64,000 nt of DNA from Phytopseudomonas daroniae (GTDB lineage Bacteria > Pseudomonadota > Gammaproteobacteria > Pseudomonadales > Pseudomonadaceae), in contig NZ_QJUI01000013.1 of assembly GCF_004327285.1 (NCBI RefSeq), positions 124,001 through 188,000 on the forward strand, given 5' to 3'. Positions within the stretch are counted from its first letter, which is position 1, and the number at the start of each line of letters is the position of its first letter. Position numbers and translations under genes: made by a program. This document shows, one piece after another, positions 37,971 to 46,856 of this stretch. The notes below the pieces were generated by a model. The model worked only from the letters and a program-made list of their open reading frames with translations, was not told the DNA's origin and did no database searches.

Positions 37971-39107
37971 ATGACCATCAAAACCTTTGACCAAATGGCC
38001 GCTGCCGGAGAATTCCCGCTGATTGGTTTCAACGCCGCGGGGCTGGGCAACAATCCCTACGTCGATGCCATCGGCACGGCGCTTCTGGATACCCACTACC
38101 GCACCATTGCGCCACGCGGTCACCAGCCGGACTACATTAAGTCCTATGCCGGTGGTCTGGGCGGCAAGCCGTTTGCGGTGCGCCTGCCTTTTGCCGGCGA
38201 GCGTATCGCCATCCTCGACGGTGCCGGCGGTTTCACCCTGCGCCAGAGCTATATCGAGGAGATCCGCCTGGCCATCCGGCACGTGCACAGCTGGGGCGGT
38301 TTCTCGCTGCTCGATATGCACAACTACTGCCGCTGGTACGTGGGCGCCAATGGGCCGGTAAGTGGCCGTGTGGTTCAGGCCTGGGGTGACGGCTTCGCCC
38401 TGTGGACGGCCATTGGCGCGCCCGACTGCCCGGTGAACTATGCATTGCTGGCGCGTATCTGGGCGGCGATCGCTGGTGAGCTTCGCGACGAACCTGGGCT
38501 GTTCGGCTATGGCCTGATGAATGAGCCCCACAACATGGGCAGCGTGCCCGACGGCGGCGTCAACGTCGAAACCTTGTGGAACGACAATGTGCAGAGCCTG
38601 GTCAGCGCAGTGCGCGCCGTCGATCCACGGCATTTCATCACTGTGGCTGGCAACGCATTCAGCTCTGCCGCGGACTGGCCACGCCGCTCCGACATGCTCA
38701 AGAACCTCCAGGATCCTGGGGGGCGGCTGCTCTACGAGGCGCATCAGTATCCAGACAAGGGAGGCCAGGGCGGTGGCAAGTGGAGCCAGGCCAATGAGTC
38801 GGTCACCTACCGTGAGCGGGTGGCCGATTGGCATCCCTTCATCGACTGGCTCAAGGCCAACGGCAAACGCGGTATCGCCGGCGAGTTCGGCGGCCCGGAT
38901 CACGTGCCCGGTATGCGCAGCTACTTCACCGAACTGCACAAGTACTTCGATGAAAACCACATCCTGCGTTTTCAGTGGCTGGCCGGCCCCGGTGATGCGG
39001 ATGACGATCCCAACGGCATGGATCGCAACGACGGCACGCTGAAACCCAACACGCGTTCGCTGATGGCGCGGATCGGCAACAGCACCACCGCCTACGGGCC
39101 TCGTTAA
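37971..39107 (+). CDS. Glycoside hydrolase family 5 (cellulase-type), without signal peptide
   Basis: The 378-residue protein has the GH5 pattern: a beta/alpha-barrel with DMHNYCRWYVG, the acid/base glutamate in GYGLMNEPHNMG and the nucleophile glutamate in GIAGEFGGPDH. GH5 enzymes cleave beta-1,4 glucans and related polysaccharides. No signal peptide is present: the start MTIKTFDQMAAAGEFPLIGF is clearly cytosolic, supported by a TCTGGAGGAAACACCC ribosome site. It lies 122 bases after the holin and 51 before the endolysin, so release through cell lysis is the obvious route out. Substrate (cellulose, biofilm glucan or capsule) is unknown. Confidence 0.85.
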   Translation: MTIKTFDQMAAAGEFPLIGFNAAGLGNNPYVDAIGTALLDTHYRTIAPRGHQPDYIKSYAGGLGGKPFAVRLPFAGERIAILDGAGGFTLRQSYIEEIRLAIRHVHSWGGFSLLDMHNYCRWYVGANGPVSGRVVQAWGDGFALWTAIGAPDCPVNYALLARIWAAIAGELRDEPGLFGYGLMNEPHNMGSVPDGGVNVETLWNDNVQSLVSAVRAVDPRHFITVAGNAFSSAADWPRRSDMLKNLQDPGGRLLYEAHQYPDKGGQGGGKWSQANESVTYRERVADWHPFIDWLKANGKRGIAGEFGGPDHVPGMRSYFTELHKYFDENHILRFQWLAGPGDADDDPNGMDRNDGTLKPNTRSLMARIGNSTTAYGPR

Positions 39108-39158
39108 TCCCCTCAACATGGCTCGCTTCGGCGGGCCATTCTCTACTGGAGAATCATC

Positions 39159-39698
39159 ATGGCCCGACTCACGGCTGCCCAGGCGGGCGGCACCAACGTA
39201 CTCGCCTTTCTAGACATGCTCGCCTGGAGCGAAGGCACCTCGACCATCGCCGACAGCGATGACGGCTACAACGTGCTGGTGGGCGGAACGCTGTTCAGCG
39301 ACTACAGCGCGCACCCGCGCCGCCTGATCGACCTGCCGCGCTACGCCATTCAGTCCTCGGCAGCCGGCCGCTATCAGTTTCTGGCCCGCACCTGGGACTC
39401 CATCGTCAGCCTCTACCACTTTCACGGCCGTTTCACGCCGAAGGCACAGGATCTGGCCGCGGTGAAGCTGCTTGAGGAGTGCGCTGCGCTTGGGCATATC
39501 CGCGCCGGGAGAATAGAGCAGGCCATCACCGCCGCCGCTCCGATCTGGGCCAGTCTGCCTGGCGCCGGCTATGGCCAGCGCGAACATAAGCTCAGCGCAC
39601 TTCTGGGCATTTACGAAGAAGAGCGCGCCGCTGAAGTCTGCGACCAAGCCGACCTGCTGGCCATGTACACCGCCTGTGGCGGACAGGTAGCAGGATGA
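39159..39698 (+). CDS. Phage endolysin, lambda R-like (GH104) lytic transglycosylase
   Basis: The 179-residue protein resembles the lambda R family: MLAWSEGTSTIADSDDGYNVLVGGTLF with a catalytic glutamate candidate in WSEGT, and SAAGRYQFLARTWD. It would cut the glycan strands of peptidoglycan once the holin fires. It has no signal peptide, as expected of a canonical endolysin. The stop codon overlaps the next gene by four bases. Confidence 0.9.
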   Translation: MARLTAAQAGGTNVLAFLDMLAWSEGTSTIADSDDGYNVLVGGTLFSDYSAHPRRLIDLPRYAIQSSAAGRYQFLARTWDSIVSLYHFHGRFTPKAQDLAAVKLLEECAALGHIRAGRIEQAITAAAPIWASLPGAGYGQREHKLSALLGIYEEERAAEVCDQADLLAMYTACGGQVAG

Positions 39699-40276
39699 AC
39701 TGGCTTTCAGCGATCCCTGCGAGCTACCGCCAGCTTGCTGGCGCCGGCCTGGCTCTGGTGTTACTGGTCGGCGCCGCCGGCCTGGGGTGGCTTGTCCAGG
39801 GCTGGAGACTGGGCGAGCAAATGGCTGAGCAGGGCAGGGAGCTCGAGCGCCAGATCGCCCAGCGCGACAGGCTCCACGCCGACACGCTGGCCGAAACCCA
39901 GCGCGTTGCTGCCGACCAGGTTCGACGCTCGCATGAAAAGCGTCTGATGCTCGAGCAGCAACTGCAGGCCTCATCCCAGAATCAACACAGGAAACTTACC
40001 GATGCCGAGAAAGCTGCTGCCCACCTGCGTGATCGCCTTGCTACTGCTGAACTGCGGCTGTCAGTCCTACTCGCCAACCCTGCCGCCGATTCAGGTAGTG
40101 GCAGCGCAAGATCCTCCACCGCCGGTGCCGGATGCCTGGTGGATGGAACCGGTCGAGCCGACATTGACAGCGGATCTGCTCAACGAATTGTCGGCATCGT
40201 CGAGCGAGGTGACCGGGCGATCATCGCGCTGACGGCGTGCCAGGCTTACGTGCGAAAAGTGGTTGGCAGCGGGTGA
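39695..40276 (+). CDS. Rz-like inner-membrane spanin
   Basis: The 193-residue protein has an N-terminal membrane helix (AGAGLALVLLVGAAGLGWLV) and a long coiled coil (RELERQIAQRDRLHADTLAETQ, about residues 40-120), the layout of phage Rz (i-spanin). It overlaps the endolysin by four bases and holds the Rz1 gene in another frame. The usual role is fusing inner and outer membranes in the last step of lysis. Confidence 0.85.
   Translation: MNWLSAIPASYRQLAGAGLALVLLVGAAGLGWLVQGWRLGEQMAEQGRELERQIAQRDRLHADTLAETQRVAADQVRRSHEKRLMLEQQLQASSQNQHRKLTDAEKAAAHLRDRLATAELRLSVLLANPAADSGSGSARSSTAGAGCLVDGTGRADIDSGSAQRIVGIVERGDRAIIALTACQAYVRKVVGSG
40002..40232 (+). CDS. Rz1-like outer-membrane spanin lipoprotein, nested in Rz
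   Basis: In a shifted frame inside the Rz gene is a 76-residue protein MPRKLLPTCVIALLLLNCGC with a lipoprotein-type signal (cysteine 18 or 20) followed by the proline-rich QDPPPPVPDAWW. This is the classical Rz1 (o-spanin) layout. The lipobox is not perfect (LLNC or NCGC), so the exact acylated cysteine is uncertain. It would pair with Rz across the periplasm. Confidence 0.8.
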   Translation: MPRKLLPTCVIALLLLNCGCQSYSPTLPPIQVVAAQDPPPPVPDAWWMEPVEPTLTADLLNELSASSSEVTGRSSR

Positions 40277-40379
40277 GGTTGGTGAGGGTATTTGCCTTGA
40301 AAAGTTCGAGAGCTGCGTGAAGGGACGGAGGCTTCAGCGAAACGGCGGGTGCCGTTGTCAGCGTCGGGTGAATGAAGAT

Positions 40380-40417
40380 CCGGTGCCGCAGGGATTGCTT
40401 GCGGCGCCGGGCCTTTT
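40380..40417 (+). terminator. Terminator of the lysis cassette
   Basis: CCGGTGCCGCA and TGCGGCGCCGG form an 11-base stem (one G-U pair) around a nine-base loop, followed by GCCTTTT. It separates the lysis genes from the trpG leader region. Confidence 0.65.
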
Positions 40418-40519
40418 GTCGCTTGTGCCGCCGACGAACCCATAAAAGGTCGGTATGGTGATATTGCACCGTACACCGCACTGGGCTACTGTGCGGGCAG
40501 ATAAATGCGAGACTCCCCC

Positions 40520-40591
40520 GTGAATTCCATTAGCAGCACCCTTCTGATGCGAGTCATCAAGGCCCACGCCCGCTGGCGTTGGCGCGCCTGA
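40520..40591 (+). CDS. trpGDC leader peptide (attenuator)
   Basis: A GTG at 40520 opens a 23-residue frame ending MRVIKAHARWRWRA, differing from the trpE leader's last 14 residues at two positions. From the ATG at 40547 it would have 14 residues. It is followed by a run of five T residues, and TCCGG-TTAAT-CCGGA at about 40600-40614 can form a hairpin. Together with the trpE leader this indicates that both operons share an attenuation mechanism. Confidence 0.8.
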   Translation: MNSISSTLLMRVIKAHARWRWRA

Positions 40592-40742
40592 TCTTTTTCT
40601 CCGGTTAATCCGGACGAGCCTCTCTGTCCTGTTCAAGCCCAAATAGACCATCGTGCCGGCATTCTGGAATGCGCGTGCGGATGAGGGCGTTGAGAGCCAG
40701 GACTTTAGATAAAGAGCAGTAAATCAAAGGGTTGAAACTAAC

Positions 40743-41339
40743 ATGCTGCTGATGATCGATAATTACGACTCCTTTACCTACAACGTGGTGCAGTACCTGG
40801 GCGAGCTGGGTGCCGATGTTCACGTTATTCGTAACGACGAACTGAGCATTGCCCAGATCGAGGCTCTGCAGCCCGAGCGCATCGTCGTGTCGCCAGGTCC
40901 GTGTACGCCGACCGAGGCCGGCGTATCCATCGAAGCCATCGTGCATTTCGCCGGCAAACTGCCGATCCTCGGCGTCTGCCTGGGCCACCAGAGCATTGGC
41001 CAGGCCTACGGTGGCGACGTGGTACGCGCCCGCCAGGTGATGCATGGCAAGACCAGCCCGGTGTTCCACGAGGACAAGGGCGTGTTCGCCGGCCTCAACA
41101 ACCCGCTCACGGTGACTCGCTACCACTCTCTGGTGGTCAAGCGCGAGAGCCTGCCGGATTGCCTGGAAATCACCGCCTGGACTGCCAATGAAGACGGCTC
41201 CGTCGACGAGATCATGGGCCTGCGTCACAAGACCCTGAATATCGAGGGCGTGCAGTTCCACCCCGAGTCGATTCTTACCGAGCAGGGCCACGAACTGTTC
41301 GCCAACTTCCTCAAGCAGACCGGAGGCGTGCGCGCATGA
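40743..41339 (+). CDS. trpG: Anthranilate synthase component II (glutamine amidotransferase)
   Basis: The 198-residue class I amidotransferase carries [20 protein letters not shown], the nucleophile [15 protein letters not shown] and the HFHPESIL-like [10 protein letters not shown]. It supplies ammonia to TrpE. It overlaps trpD by four bases. Confidence 0.97.
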   Translation: MLLMIDNYDSFTYNVVQYLGELGADVHVIRNDELSIAQIEALQPERIVVSPGPCTPTEAGVSIEAIVHFAGKLPILGVCLGHQSIGQAYGGDVVRARQVMHGKTSPVFHEDKGVFAGLNNPLTVTRYHSLVVKRESLPDCLEITAWTANEDGSVDEIMGLRHKTLNIEGVQFHPESILTEQGHELFANFLKQTGGVRA

Positions 41340-42382
41340 ATATCAAGGAAGCCCTCAACCGCATCGTCGCCCAGCTCGACCTGTCTACCGAGGAAATGCG
41401 CGCGGTGATGCGCGAGATCATGACCGGACAGTGCACCGACGCGCAGATCGGCGCCTTTCTCATGGGCATGCGCATGAAGAGCGAGACCATCGACGAAATC
41501 GTCGGTGCCGCCAGCGTGATGCGTGAGCTGGCCGCGCCGGTAGAAATCGCCGCCGAGCGGCTGGTCGACACCTGCGGCACCGGTGGTGACGGCATGAACA
41601 TTTTCAACGTGTCCACCGCGGCGGCCTTCGTGGTCGCAGCGGCTGGGGGCAAGGTGGCCAAACACGGTAACCGCGCGGTATCGGGCAAGAGCGGCAGTGC
41701 CGACCTGCTCGAGGCGGCCGGCATCTACCTGGGCCTCACACCGGTACAGGTGGCACGCTGCGTCGAAACCGTCGGCGTCGGCTTCATGTTCGCCCCCTCG
41801 CACCATGGTGCGATGAAGTACGCAATCGGCCCGCGTCGTGAGCTCGGCCTGCGTACGCTGTTCAACATGCTTGGCCCGATGACCAACCCGGCGGGCGCCA
41901 GGCACCAGGTGATCGGCGTATTCAGCCAGGCGCTGTGCCGACCGATGGCCGAAGTGCTGCAACGTCTGGGCAGCGAACATGTGCTGGTGGTGCATGCGCA
42001 GGATGGTCTCGACGAGATCAGCCTGGCTGCGCCGACCTTCGTCGCCGAACTGAAGAACGGTGTAGTCAGCGAATACCGCATCCAGCCCGAGGACTTCGGC
42101 ATCAAGAGCCAGAGTCTGATCGGCCTGACCGTCGAAGGTGCCGAGCAATCCCTGGAGCTGATCCGCGATGCCCTGGGCCGGCGCAAGACCGAGGTCGGCC
42201 AGAAAGCCGCCGACATGATCGTGCTCAACGCCGGTGCTGCGCTGTATGCGGCTGATCATGCCGACACCCTGAGTGACGGCATGAGTATGGCCCATGACGC
42301 GCTGCATACCGGTCTGGCCCGGGAAAAGATGGAAGAACTGGTGTCCTTTACCGCGGTATTCAAACAGGAGAATGAAGGGTGA
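41336..42382 (+). CDS. trpD: Anthranilate phosphoribosyltransferase
   Basis: The 348-residue protein has the motifs [40 protein letters not shown] and [19 protein letters not shown]. It joins anthranilate to PRPP, in the cytosol. Four-base overlaps on both sides link trpG, trpD and trpC translation. Confidence 0.97.
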   Translation: MNIKEALNRIVAQLDLSTEEMRAVMREIMTGQCTDAQIGAFLMGMRMKSETIDEIVGAASVMRELAAPVEIAAERLVDTCGTGGDGMNIFNVSTAAAFVVAAAGGKVAKHGNRAVSGKSGSADLLEAAGIYLGLTPVQVARCVETVGVGFMFAPSHHGAMKYAIGPRRELGLRTLFNMLGPMTNPAGARHQVIGVFSQALCRPMAEVLQRLGSEHVLVVHAQDGLDEISLAAPTFVAELKNGVVSEYRIQPEDFGIKSQSLIGLTVEGAEQSLELIRDALGRRKTEVGQKAADMIVLNAGAALYAADHADTLSDGMSMAHDALHTGLAREKMEELVSFTAVFKQENEG

Positions 42383-43215
42383 GCATTCCCACCGTTCTGG
42401 AAAAGATCCTCGCCCGTAAAGCCGAAGAAGTCGCGGCCCGTCGTGCAGTCGTCAGCCTGGCCGAAGTCGAGCGCGAAGCGCGCGCGGCCGATGCGCCACG
42501 CGGCTTTGCCGCAGCGTTGATCGAGAAGGCCAAAAGCAAGCAGCCGGCGGTGATCGCCGAAATCAAGAAGGCCTCGCCCAGCAAGGGCGTGCTACGCGAG
42601 AACTTCGTGCCGGCGGAAATCGCCCTGAGCTATCAGGACGGCGGCGCAACCTGCCTGTCGATCCTCACCGATATCGACTTCTTCCAGGGCGCCGACCGCT
42701 ACCTGCAGGAAGGCCGCAGCGCCTGCTCGCTGCCGGTGATCCGCAAGGATTTCATGATCGACCCGTACCAGATCGTCGAAGCGCGGGCGCTGGGCGCCGA
42801 TTGCGTGTTGCTGATCGTCTCGGCGTTGTCCGATGCGCAGATGGGGGAGCTGGCGGCGACGGCCAAGGCCTTCGATCTCGACGTGCTGGTGGAGGTGCAT
42901 GACGGCGATGAGCTCGAGCGCGCACTCAACGTACTTGACACGCCGCTGGTTGGGGTCAACAACCGCAACCTGCATACCTTCGAGGTCAACCTGGAAACCA
43001 CTCTCGACCTGTTGCCGCGCATTCCCCGCGATCGCCTGGTGGTCACCGAAAGCGGCATCCTCAACCGCGCCGACGTGGAGCTGATGGAAATCAGCAACGT
43101 GTATGCCTTCCTGGTCGGCGAAGCGTTCATGCGTGCAGATAATCCGGGTGCCGAACTGGAACGTCTGTTCTTTCCCGAGCGCAAGCGACTGATCGTCAGC
43201 CCTGACGTTGACTGA
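42379..43215 (+). CDS. trpC: Indole-3-glycerol phosphate synthase
   Basis: Beginning at a GTG at 42379 (overlapping trpD by four bases), the 278-residue TIM-barrel protein contains [28 protein letters not shown] [26 protein letters not shown] and VTESGI. It performs the ring-closing step of tryptophan synthesis. Its stop codon is inside the terminator stem. In P. aeruginosa vfr follows trpC; here nadC follows convergently. Confidence 0.97.
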   Translation: MSIPTVLEKILARKAEEVAARRAVVSLAEVEREARAADAPRGFAAALIEKAKSKQPAVIAEIKKASPSKGVLRENFVPAEIALSYQDGGATCLSILTDIDFFQGADRYLQEGRSACSLPVIRKDFMIDPYQIVEARALGADCVLLIVSALSDAQMGELAATAKAFDLDVLVEVHDGDELERALNVLDTPLVGVNNRNLHTFEVNLETTLDLLPRIPRDRLVVTESGILNRADVELMEISNVYAFLVGEAFMRADNPGAELERLFFPERKRLIVSPDVD

Positions 43216-43254
43216 ATACAACACCGGCGCCTGAGGGCGCCGGTGTTGTATTCA
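43213..43254. terminator. Bidirectional terminator between trpC and nadC
   Basis: TGAATACAACACCGGCGCC and its exact complement form a 19-base perfect stem with a TGAG loop. The trpC stop codon is the first three bases of the stem. It lies between convergent genes and can serve both. Confidence 0.9.
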
Positions 43255-43262
43255 GAGGCGAT

Positions 43263-44111
43263 TCACAGCGACAGTCGCATCGACAGATCCACCGCCTTGA
43301 CGTCCTTGGTCAGGGTGCCGATGGAAATGTAATCCACGCCAGTCTCGGCGATGCTGCGCAAGGTGCTCTCGTTCACGCCGCCCGAGGCCTCGAGCTTGGC
43401 GCGACCGGCATTGATGGTCACGGCGCGGCGCATGTCCTCGAGCGATAGCTCATCGAGCATGACGATATCGGCGCCGGCAGCCAATGCCTGTTCGAGCTCG
43501 TCCAGGCTCTCCACTTCCACTTCTACCGGTTTGCCCGGCGCAATGTCCCGTGCAGCAGTGACCGCGGCAGCGATGCCTCCGCAAGCAGCGATGTGGTTCT
43601 CCTTTATAAGGAAGGCGTCGAACAGGCCGATGCGATGGTTGTGGCAGCCGCCCTGGGTCACCGCGTATTTCTGCGCCAGGCGCAGGCCGGGCAGGGTCTT
43701 GCGGGTGTCGAGCAGCTTGACCCCGGTGCCTTGAACCAGCTCTGCGTAGTGCTGGCAGCGGGTCGCCACAGCCGACAGGCTCTGCAGGAAGTTCAGCGCG
43801 CTGCGCTCGCCGCTGAGCAGTGCTCGCGCCGGCCCTTCCAGGTGGAACAGAGCCTGGTTCGGCGTTACCCGTTGGCCGTCCTGCACCTGCCAGTGCACCG
43901 CAACGCGCGGGTCGAGCTGGCGGAACACCTCGTCCACCCAGGCGATGCCGCAGACCACCGCGTCTTCTCGGGTGATCACCGTGGCGTGGGCCAGGCGCGA
44001 CTCGGGAATCAGCTGGGCGGTGATGTCGCCACTGCCGATGTCCTCGCGCAAACTACGGCGGACATTGGCCTCGATTTCGGCGCTGAGCTCGGTGAGCAGT
44101 AGATTCGGCAT
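43263..44111 (-). CDS. nadC: Carboxylating nicotinate-nucleotide pyrophosphorylase (quinolinate PRTase)
   Basis: The 282-residue protein has [57 protein letters not shown] and [14 protein letters not shown]. It makes nicotinate mononucleotide from quinolinate in NAD biosynthesis. It is divergent from the DUF1631 gene and convergent with trpC. Confidence 0.97.
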   Translation of the reverse strand: MPNLLLTELSAEIEANVRRSLREDIGSGDITAQLIPESRLAHATVITREDAVVCGIAWVDEVFRQLDPRVAVHWQVQDGQRVTPNQALFHLEGPARALLSGERSALNFLQSLSAVATRCQHYAELVQGTGVKLLDTRKTLPGLRLAQKYAVTQGGCHNHRIGLFDAFLIKENHIAACGGIAAAVTAARDIAPGKPVEVEVESLDELEQALAAGADIVMLDELSLEDMRRAVTINAGRAKLEASGGVNESTLRSIAETGVDYISIGTLTKDVKAVDLSMRLSL

Positions 44112-44276
44112 GGGGCCTCCGATTGGCTGAGGCGGCGATTATAGAGGCAGCGGCCTCTGGTGTTACGTTCATCGGTTAAAAATGAACCCTGCCAGTAACA
44201 CTCGGTCACATGCGCTAGCCTGGTGACGACACCCCTTGGGCGCCTGTGACGCATGTCATATCTGCAGGAATTTGCT

Positions 44277-44304
44277 TTGGTATCTCCTGCAGCATTCCTA
44301 TAAT
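44277..44304 (+). promoter_or_regulatory. Sigma70 promoter of the DUF1631 gene
   Basis: TTGGTA at 44277-44282 and TATAAT at 44299-44304 are 16 bases apart. Transcription would start near 44311, about 93 bases before the start codon. Confidence 0.6.
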
Positions 44305-44403
44305 GTTCTGATACGGAAGTATTGGCGTCATATCGTTGGCGTTAAGATGACGCTCGCAATCCTGTTTCGCTTGCTCCGCCCGCGCCATGCGCAGGAGATC
44401 GTG

Positions 44404-46701
44404 ATGAAAACCGATGCCAACGTGGTGCATCTGAACAAAATGGTTTCTGAAACGGCTCACCCCGCGGCCGGCAGGCTACCTGCGTCTCTCGTCAAGGTTC
44501 GCGATCGGGCTGCCACACAGCTCAAGCAGGCTTTGCAGGCATTGTTCGACAATGCCGACGACACCCTGTTCGACATGGCGGATCGCGCTACTAGCAACGC
44601 CGAACAGAACGCATTCTTCGAAGCCATGCGCGACCTGCGCCTCAAGCGCAAAGGTATCGAGCGTGGTTTCCTGCAGAAGGTTTTCGAGTCCTTCGCCAGC
44701 CTGAATCAATACGTGGTCGGCAAGGCGCCGACGCTCGACGCCGTGTCCTTCGACAGCCTGTCTCTCGTGCAGAACGATGAGCTGGAAGAAACCGTCGCGC
44801 TGGACTCCATGATCGCCAAGGTGTTGAGCCGCGACCACGTGGCGCTCACCCACCTGACCACCCGCCTCAACGCAGTGGTCAGCAAGAAGCTCGACGACAA
44901 ATCCAACCCCCTTGGCCCGGTCTCGCTCAGCGAGCTGTTCCTCGACTCGTGCAGTAGTCTGGGTGTCGAGATCAAGGTCAAACTGATCATCCTCAAACTG
45001 TTCGAAAAATACGTGCTCAGTGGCCTCGAGCAACTGTATGACGATACCAACGGCATTCTGGTCGAAGCGGGGATACTGCCCGAGCTGAAGTCCGCGCCGG
45101 CCCGCCGTACCGCCAGCCCCAATCGTCCGGGCCGCCACGAACAGGCGGAAAGTGCCGACATACCCGCAGCAGGGTATGGCGATGACGAGGTGCGTGAAGT
45201 CTTCGGCGCATTGCAGGAGTTGCTGTCTCAGTCCCGCGCTGGCGAATCCTTGCGGCGTCAGGCGCCGGCCAATGCGATGCCGATTTCCACCAACGACCTG
45301 ATGCGTCTGCTGTCGCATATGCAGCAGCGTGCACCGATTCAGGCGCCAATGGATGTCGATCTGCGTGCGCAACTCGAACACCTGCTGACCCGCGCCAGTG
45401 CCAAGAGCGGCCGAGTACGGGTGGTAGGCGAGGTCGATGAAGACGTCATCAACCTGGTGTCGATGCTGTTCGAATTCATTCTCGACGACCGTAGCCTGCC
45501 GGATTCGCTGAAAGCGCTGATCGCGCGGCTGCAGATTCCAATGCTCAAGGTTGCCGTACTCGACAAGACCTTCTTCAGCCGCGGCAGCCACCCGGCGCGT
45601 CGCCTGCTCAACGAAATCGCAACCGCGGCGCTGGGTTGGGGCGAGCACGATCACGGTCAGCGCGACAGCCTGTATCAGAAGATCGAGCAGGTGGTGCAGC
45701 GGCTGCTCAACGACTTTACCGACGACCCTGCGATCTTCTCCGAGCTGCTGGCGGACTTCCTGGCTTTCACCGGTGACGAGCGGCGGCGCAGCGAGCTGCT
45801 CGAACAGCGCACCCGCGATGCCGAAGAAGGTAGCGCCCGTGCCGAGCTGGCTCGGCGCGAGGTGGAGCATGCGCTGAACGAGCGACTGCTCGGCAAGACC
45901 TTGCCCGAAGTGGTGGTGCGCCTGCTGCGTGAAGCCTGGAGCAAGGTGATGATGCTGACGTGCCTTAAGCACGGCACCGATTCCGAGCAATGGCAGGCCT
46001 CTCTGGCTACCATGGACGAGCTGATCTGGAGCGTGGAGCCCCAGGAGAACCCCGAGGCTCGCTTGCGCCTGCTCGAACTGGTGCCTGGCTTGCTCAAGGC
46101 GCTGCGTGAAGGTATGGCCAGCGCGGCTTTCGATCCGTTCTCCACCAGTGAGTTTTTCAGCCAGCTCGAAGCTCTGCACGTGCAGGCATTCCAGCGCTTC
46201 AAGCGGGCCATGCCCGACATCGAGCGCAGTGCGCCAGTCGAGTCGGATGATCTCCAGCGTTCGGCACTCTCCGCCGTTGGCATCGAGCTGCCTCTGCTGG
46301 AGTTGCCACCCGAGGACGAAGAAAGCATTTCGACGATGGTCGAGGTCGTTGAAGAGATCGTCCTGCTGGCGCCAGGGCAGACTCGCATCGAGGAAGAAGA
46401 GCCGGTGCTCGCCGACGATGACGAGGCGCTGCAGCATGTCGATGCATTGCACGTCGGCAGTTGGGTCGAGTTCCTGGAAGACGACGAGCACAAGCTGCGC
46501 TGCAAATTGGCGGCGATCATCAAGCCGACTGGCAAGTTCATCTTCGTCAATCGTACAGGGATGAAGGTGCTGGAGAAGTCCCGCATGGGGTTGGCGATCG
46601 AGTTTCGCCGCAATGCCGTACGCCTTCTGGACGACGCCCTGTTGTTCGACCGTGCGCTGGAGTCGGTGATCGGCAATTTGCGCCGCCTCAAGGGCACCTG
46701 A
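44404..46701 (+). CDS. DUF1631 family protein
   Basis: The ATG at 44404 (with a GTG just before it) gives 765 residues, beginning MKTDANVVHLNKMVSE. It matches the large DUF1631 family of gammaproteobacteria: mostly helical, with conserved segments FFEAMRDLRLKRKGIERGFLQ, VALTHLTTRLNAVV and a C-terminal beta-rich part (VDALHVGSWVEFLEDDEHKLRCKLAAII) that resembles a PilZ domain. No enzymatic motif is visible. Its neighbours, nadC and ampD, are the same in other pseudomonads. Function is unknown; c-di-GMP binding by the C-terminal part is only a suggestion. Confidence 0.85.
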   Translation: MKTDANVVHLNKMVSETAHPAAGRLPASLVKVRDRAATQLKQALQALFDNADDTLFDMADRATSNAEQNAFFEAMRDLRLKRKGIERGFLQKVFESFASLNQYVVGKAPTLDAVSFDSLSLVQNDELEETVALDSMIAKVLSRDHVALTHLTTRLNAVVSKKLDDKSNPLGPVSLSELFLDSCSSLGVEIKVKLIILKLFEKYVLSGLEQLYDDTNGILVEAGILPELKSAPARRTASPNRPGRHEQAESADIPAAGYGDDEVREVFGALQELLSQSRAGESLRRQAPANAMPISTNDLMRLLSHMQQRAPIQAPMDVDLRAQLEHLLTRASAKSGRVRVVGEVDEDVINLVSMLFEFILDDRSLPDSLKALIARLQIPMLKVAVLDKTFFSRGSHPARRLLNEIATAALGWGEHDHGQRDSLYQKIEQVVQRLLNDFTDDPAIFSELLADFLAFTGDERRRSELLEQRTRDAEEGSARAELARREVEHALNERLLGKTLPEVVVRLLREAWSKVMMLTCLKHGTDSEQWQASLATMDELIWSVEPQENPEARLRLLELVPGLLKALREGMASAAFDPFSTSEFFSQLEALHVQAFQRFKRAMPDIERSAPVESDDLQRSALSAVGIELPLLELPPEDEESISTMVEVVEEIVLLAPGQTRIEEEEPVLADDDEALQHVDALHVGSWVEFLEDDEHKLRCKLAAIIKPTGKFIFVNRTGMKVLEKSRMGLAIEFRRNAVRLLDDALLFDRALESVIGNLRRLKGT

Positions 46702-46739
46702 GCCGGGCGCAGCTGCCTGCCATCCCAATACGTACTTCT

Positions 46740-46768
46740 CTCGCGGTCTGATCAGGCCGCGAGTCGTT
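46740..46768 (+). terminator. Hairpin after the DUF1631 gene
   Basis: CTCGCGG and CCGCGAG pair around CTGATCAG, itself a palindrome, followed by TCGTTTC. It is a plausible terminator before ampD. Confidence 0.6.
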
Positions 46769-46856
46769 TCAGCCACCCGCCAAGGCTTTGACCCCGACGC
46801 AACTTGCACTGCAACCGGAACAGCCCCTAGAGTGTGCGCTCGGTCGGGGAGCACCT

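Noticed and set aside
35390..40740. Full R- or F-type pyocin or prophage
   Set aside because: Only regulatory and lysis genes are seen; no tail, sheath, baseplate, capsid or functional integrase.
44476..46854. Minus-strand open frame of 792 codons opposite the DUF1631 gene
   Set aside because: Antisense shadow, no motif; the plus-strand protein matches a known family and has a promoter.
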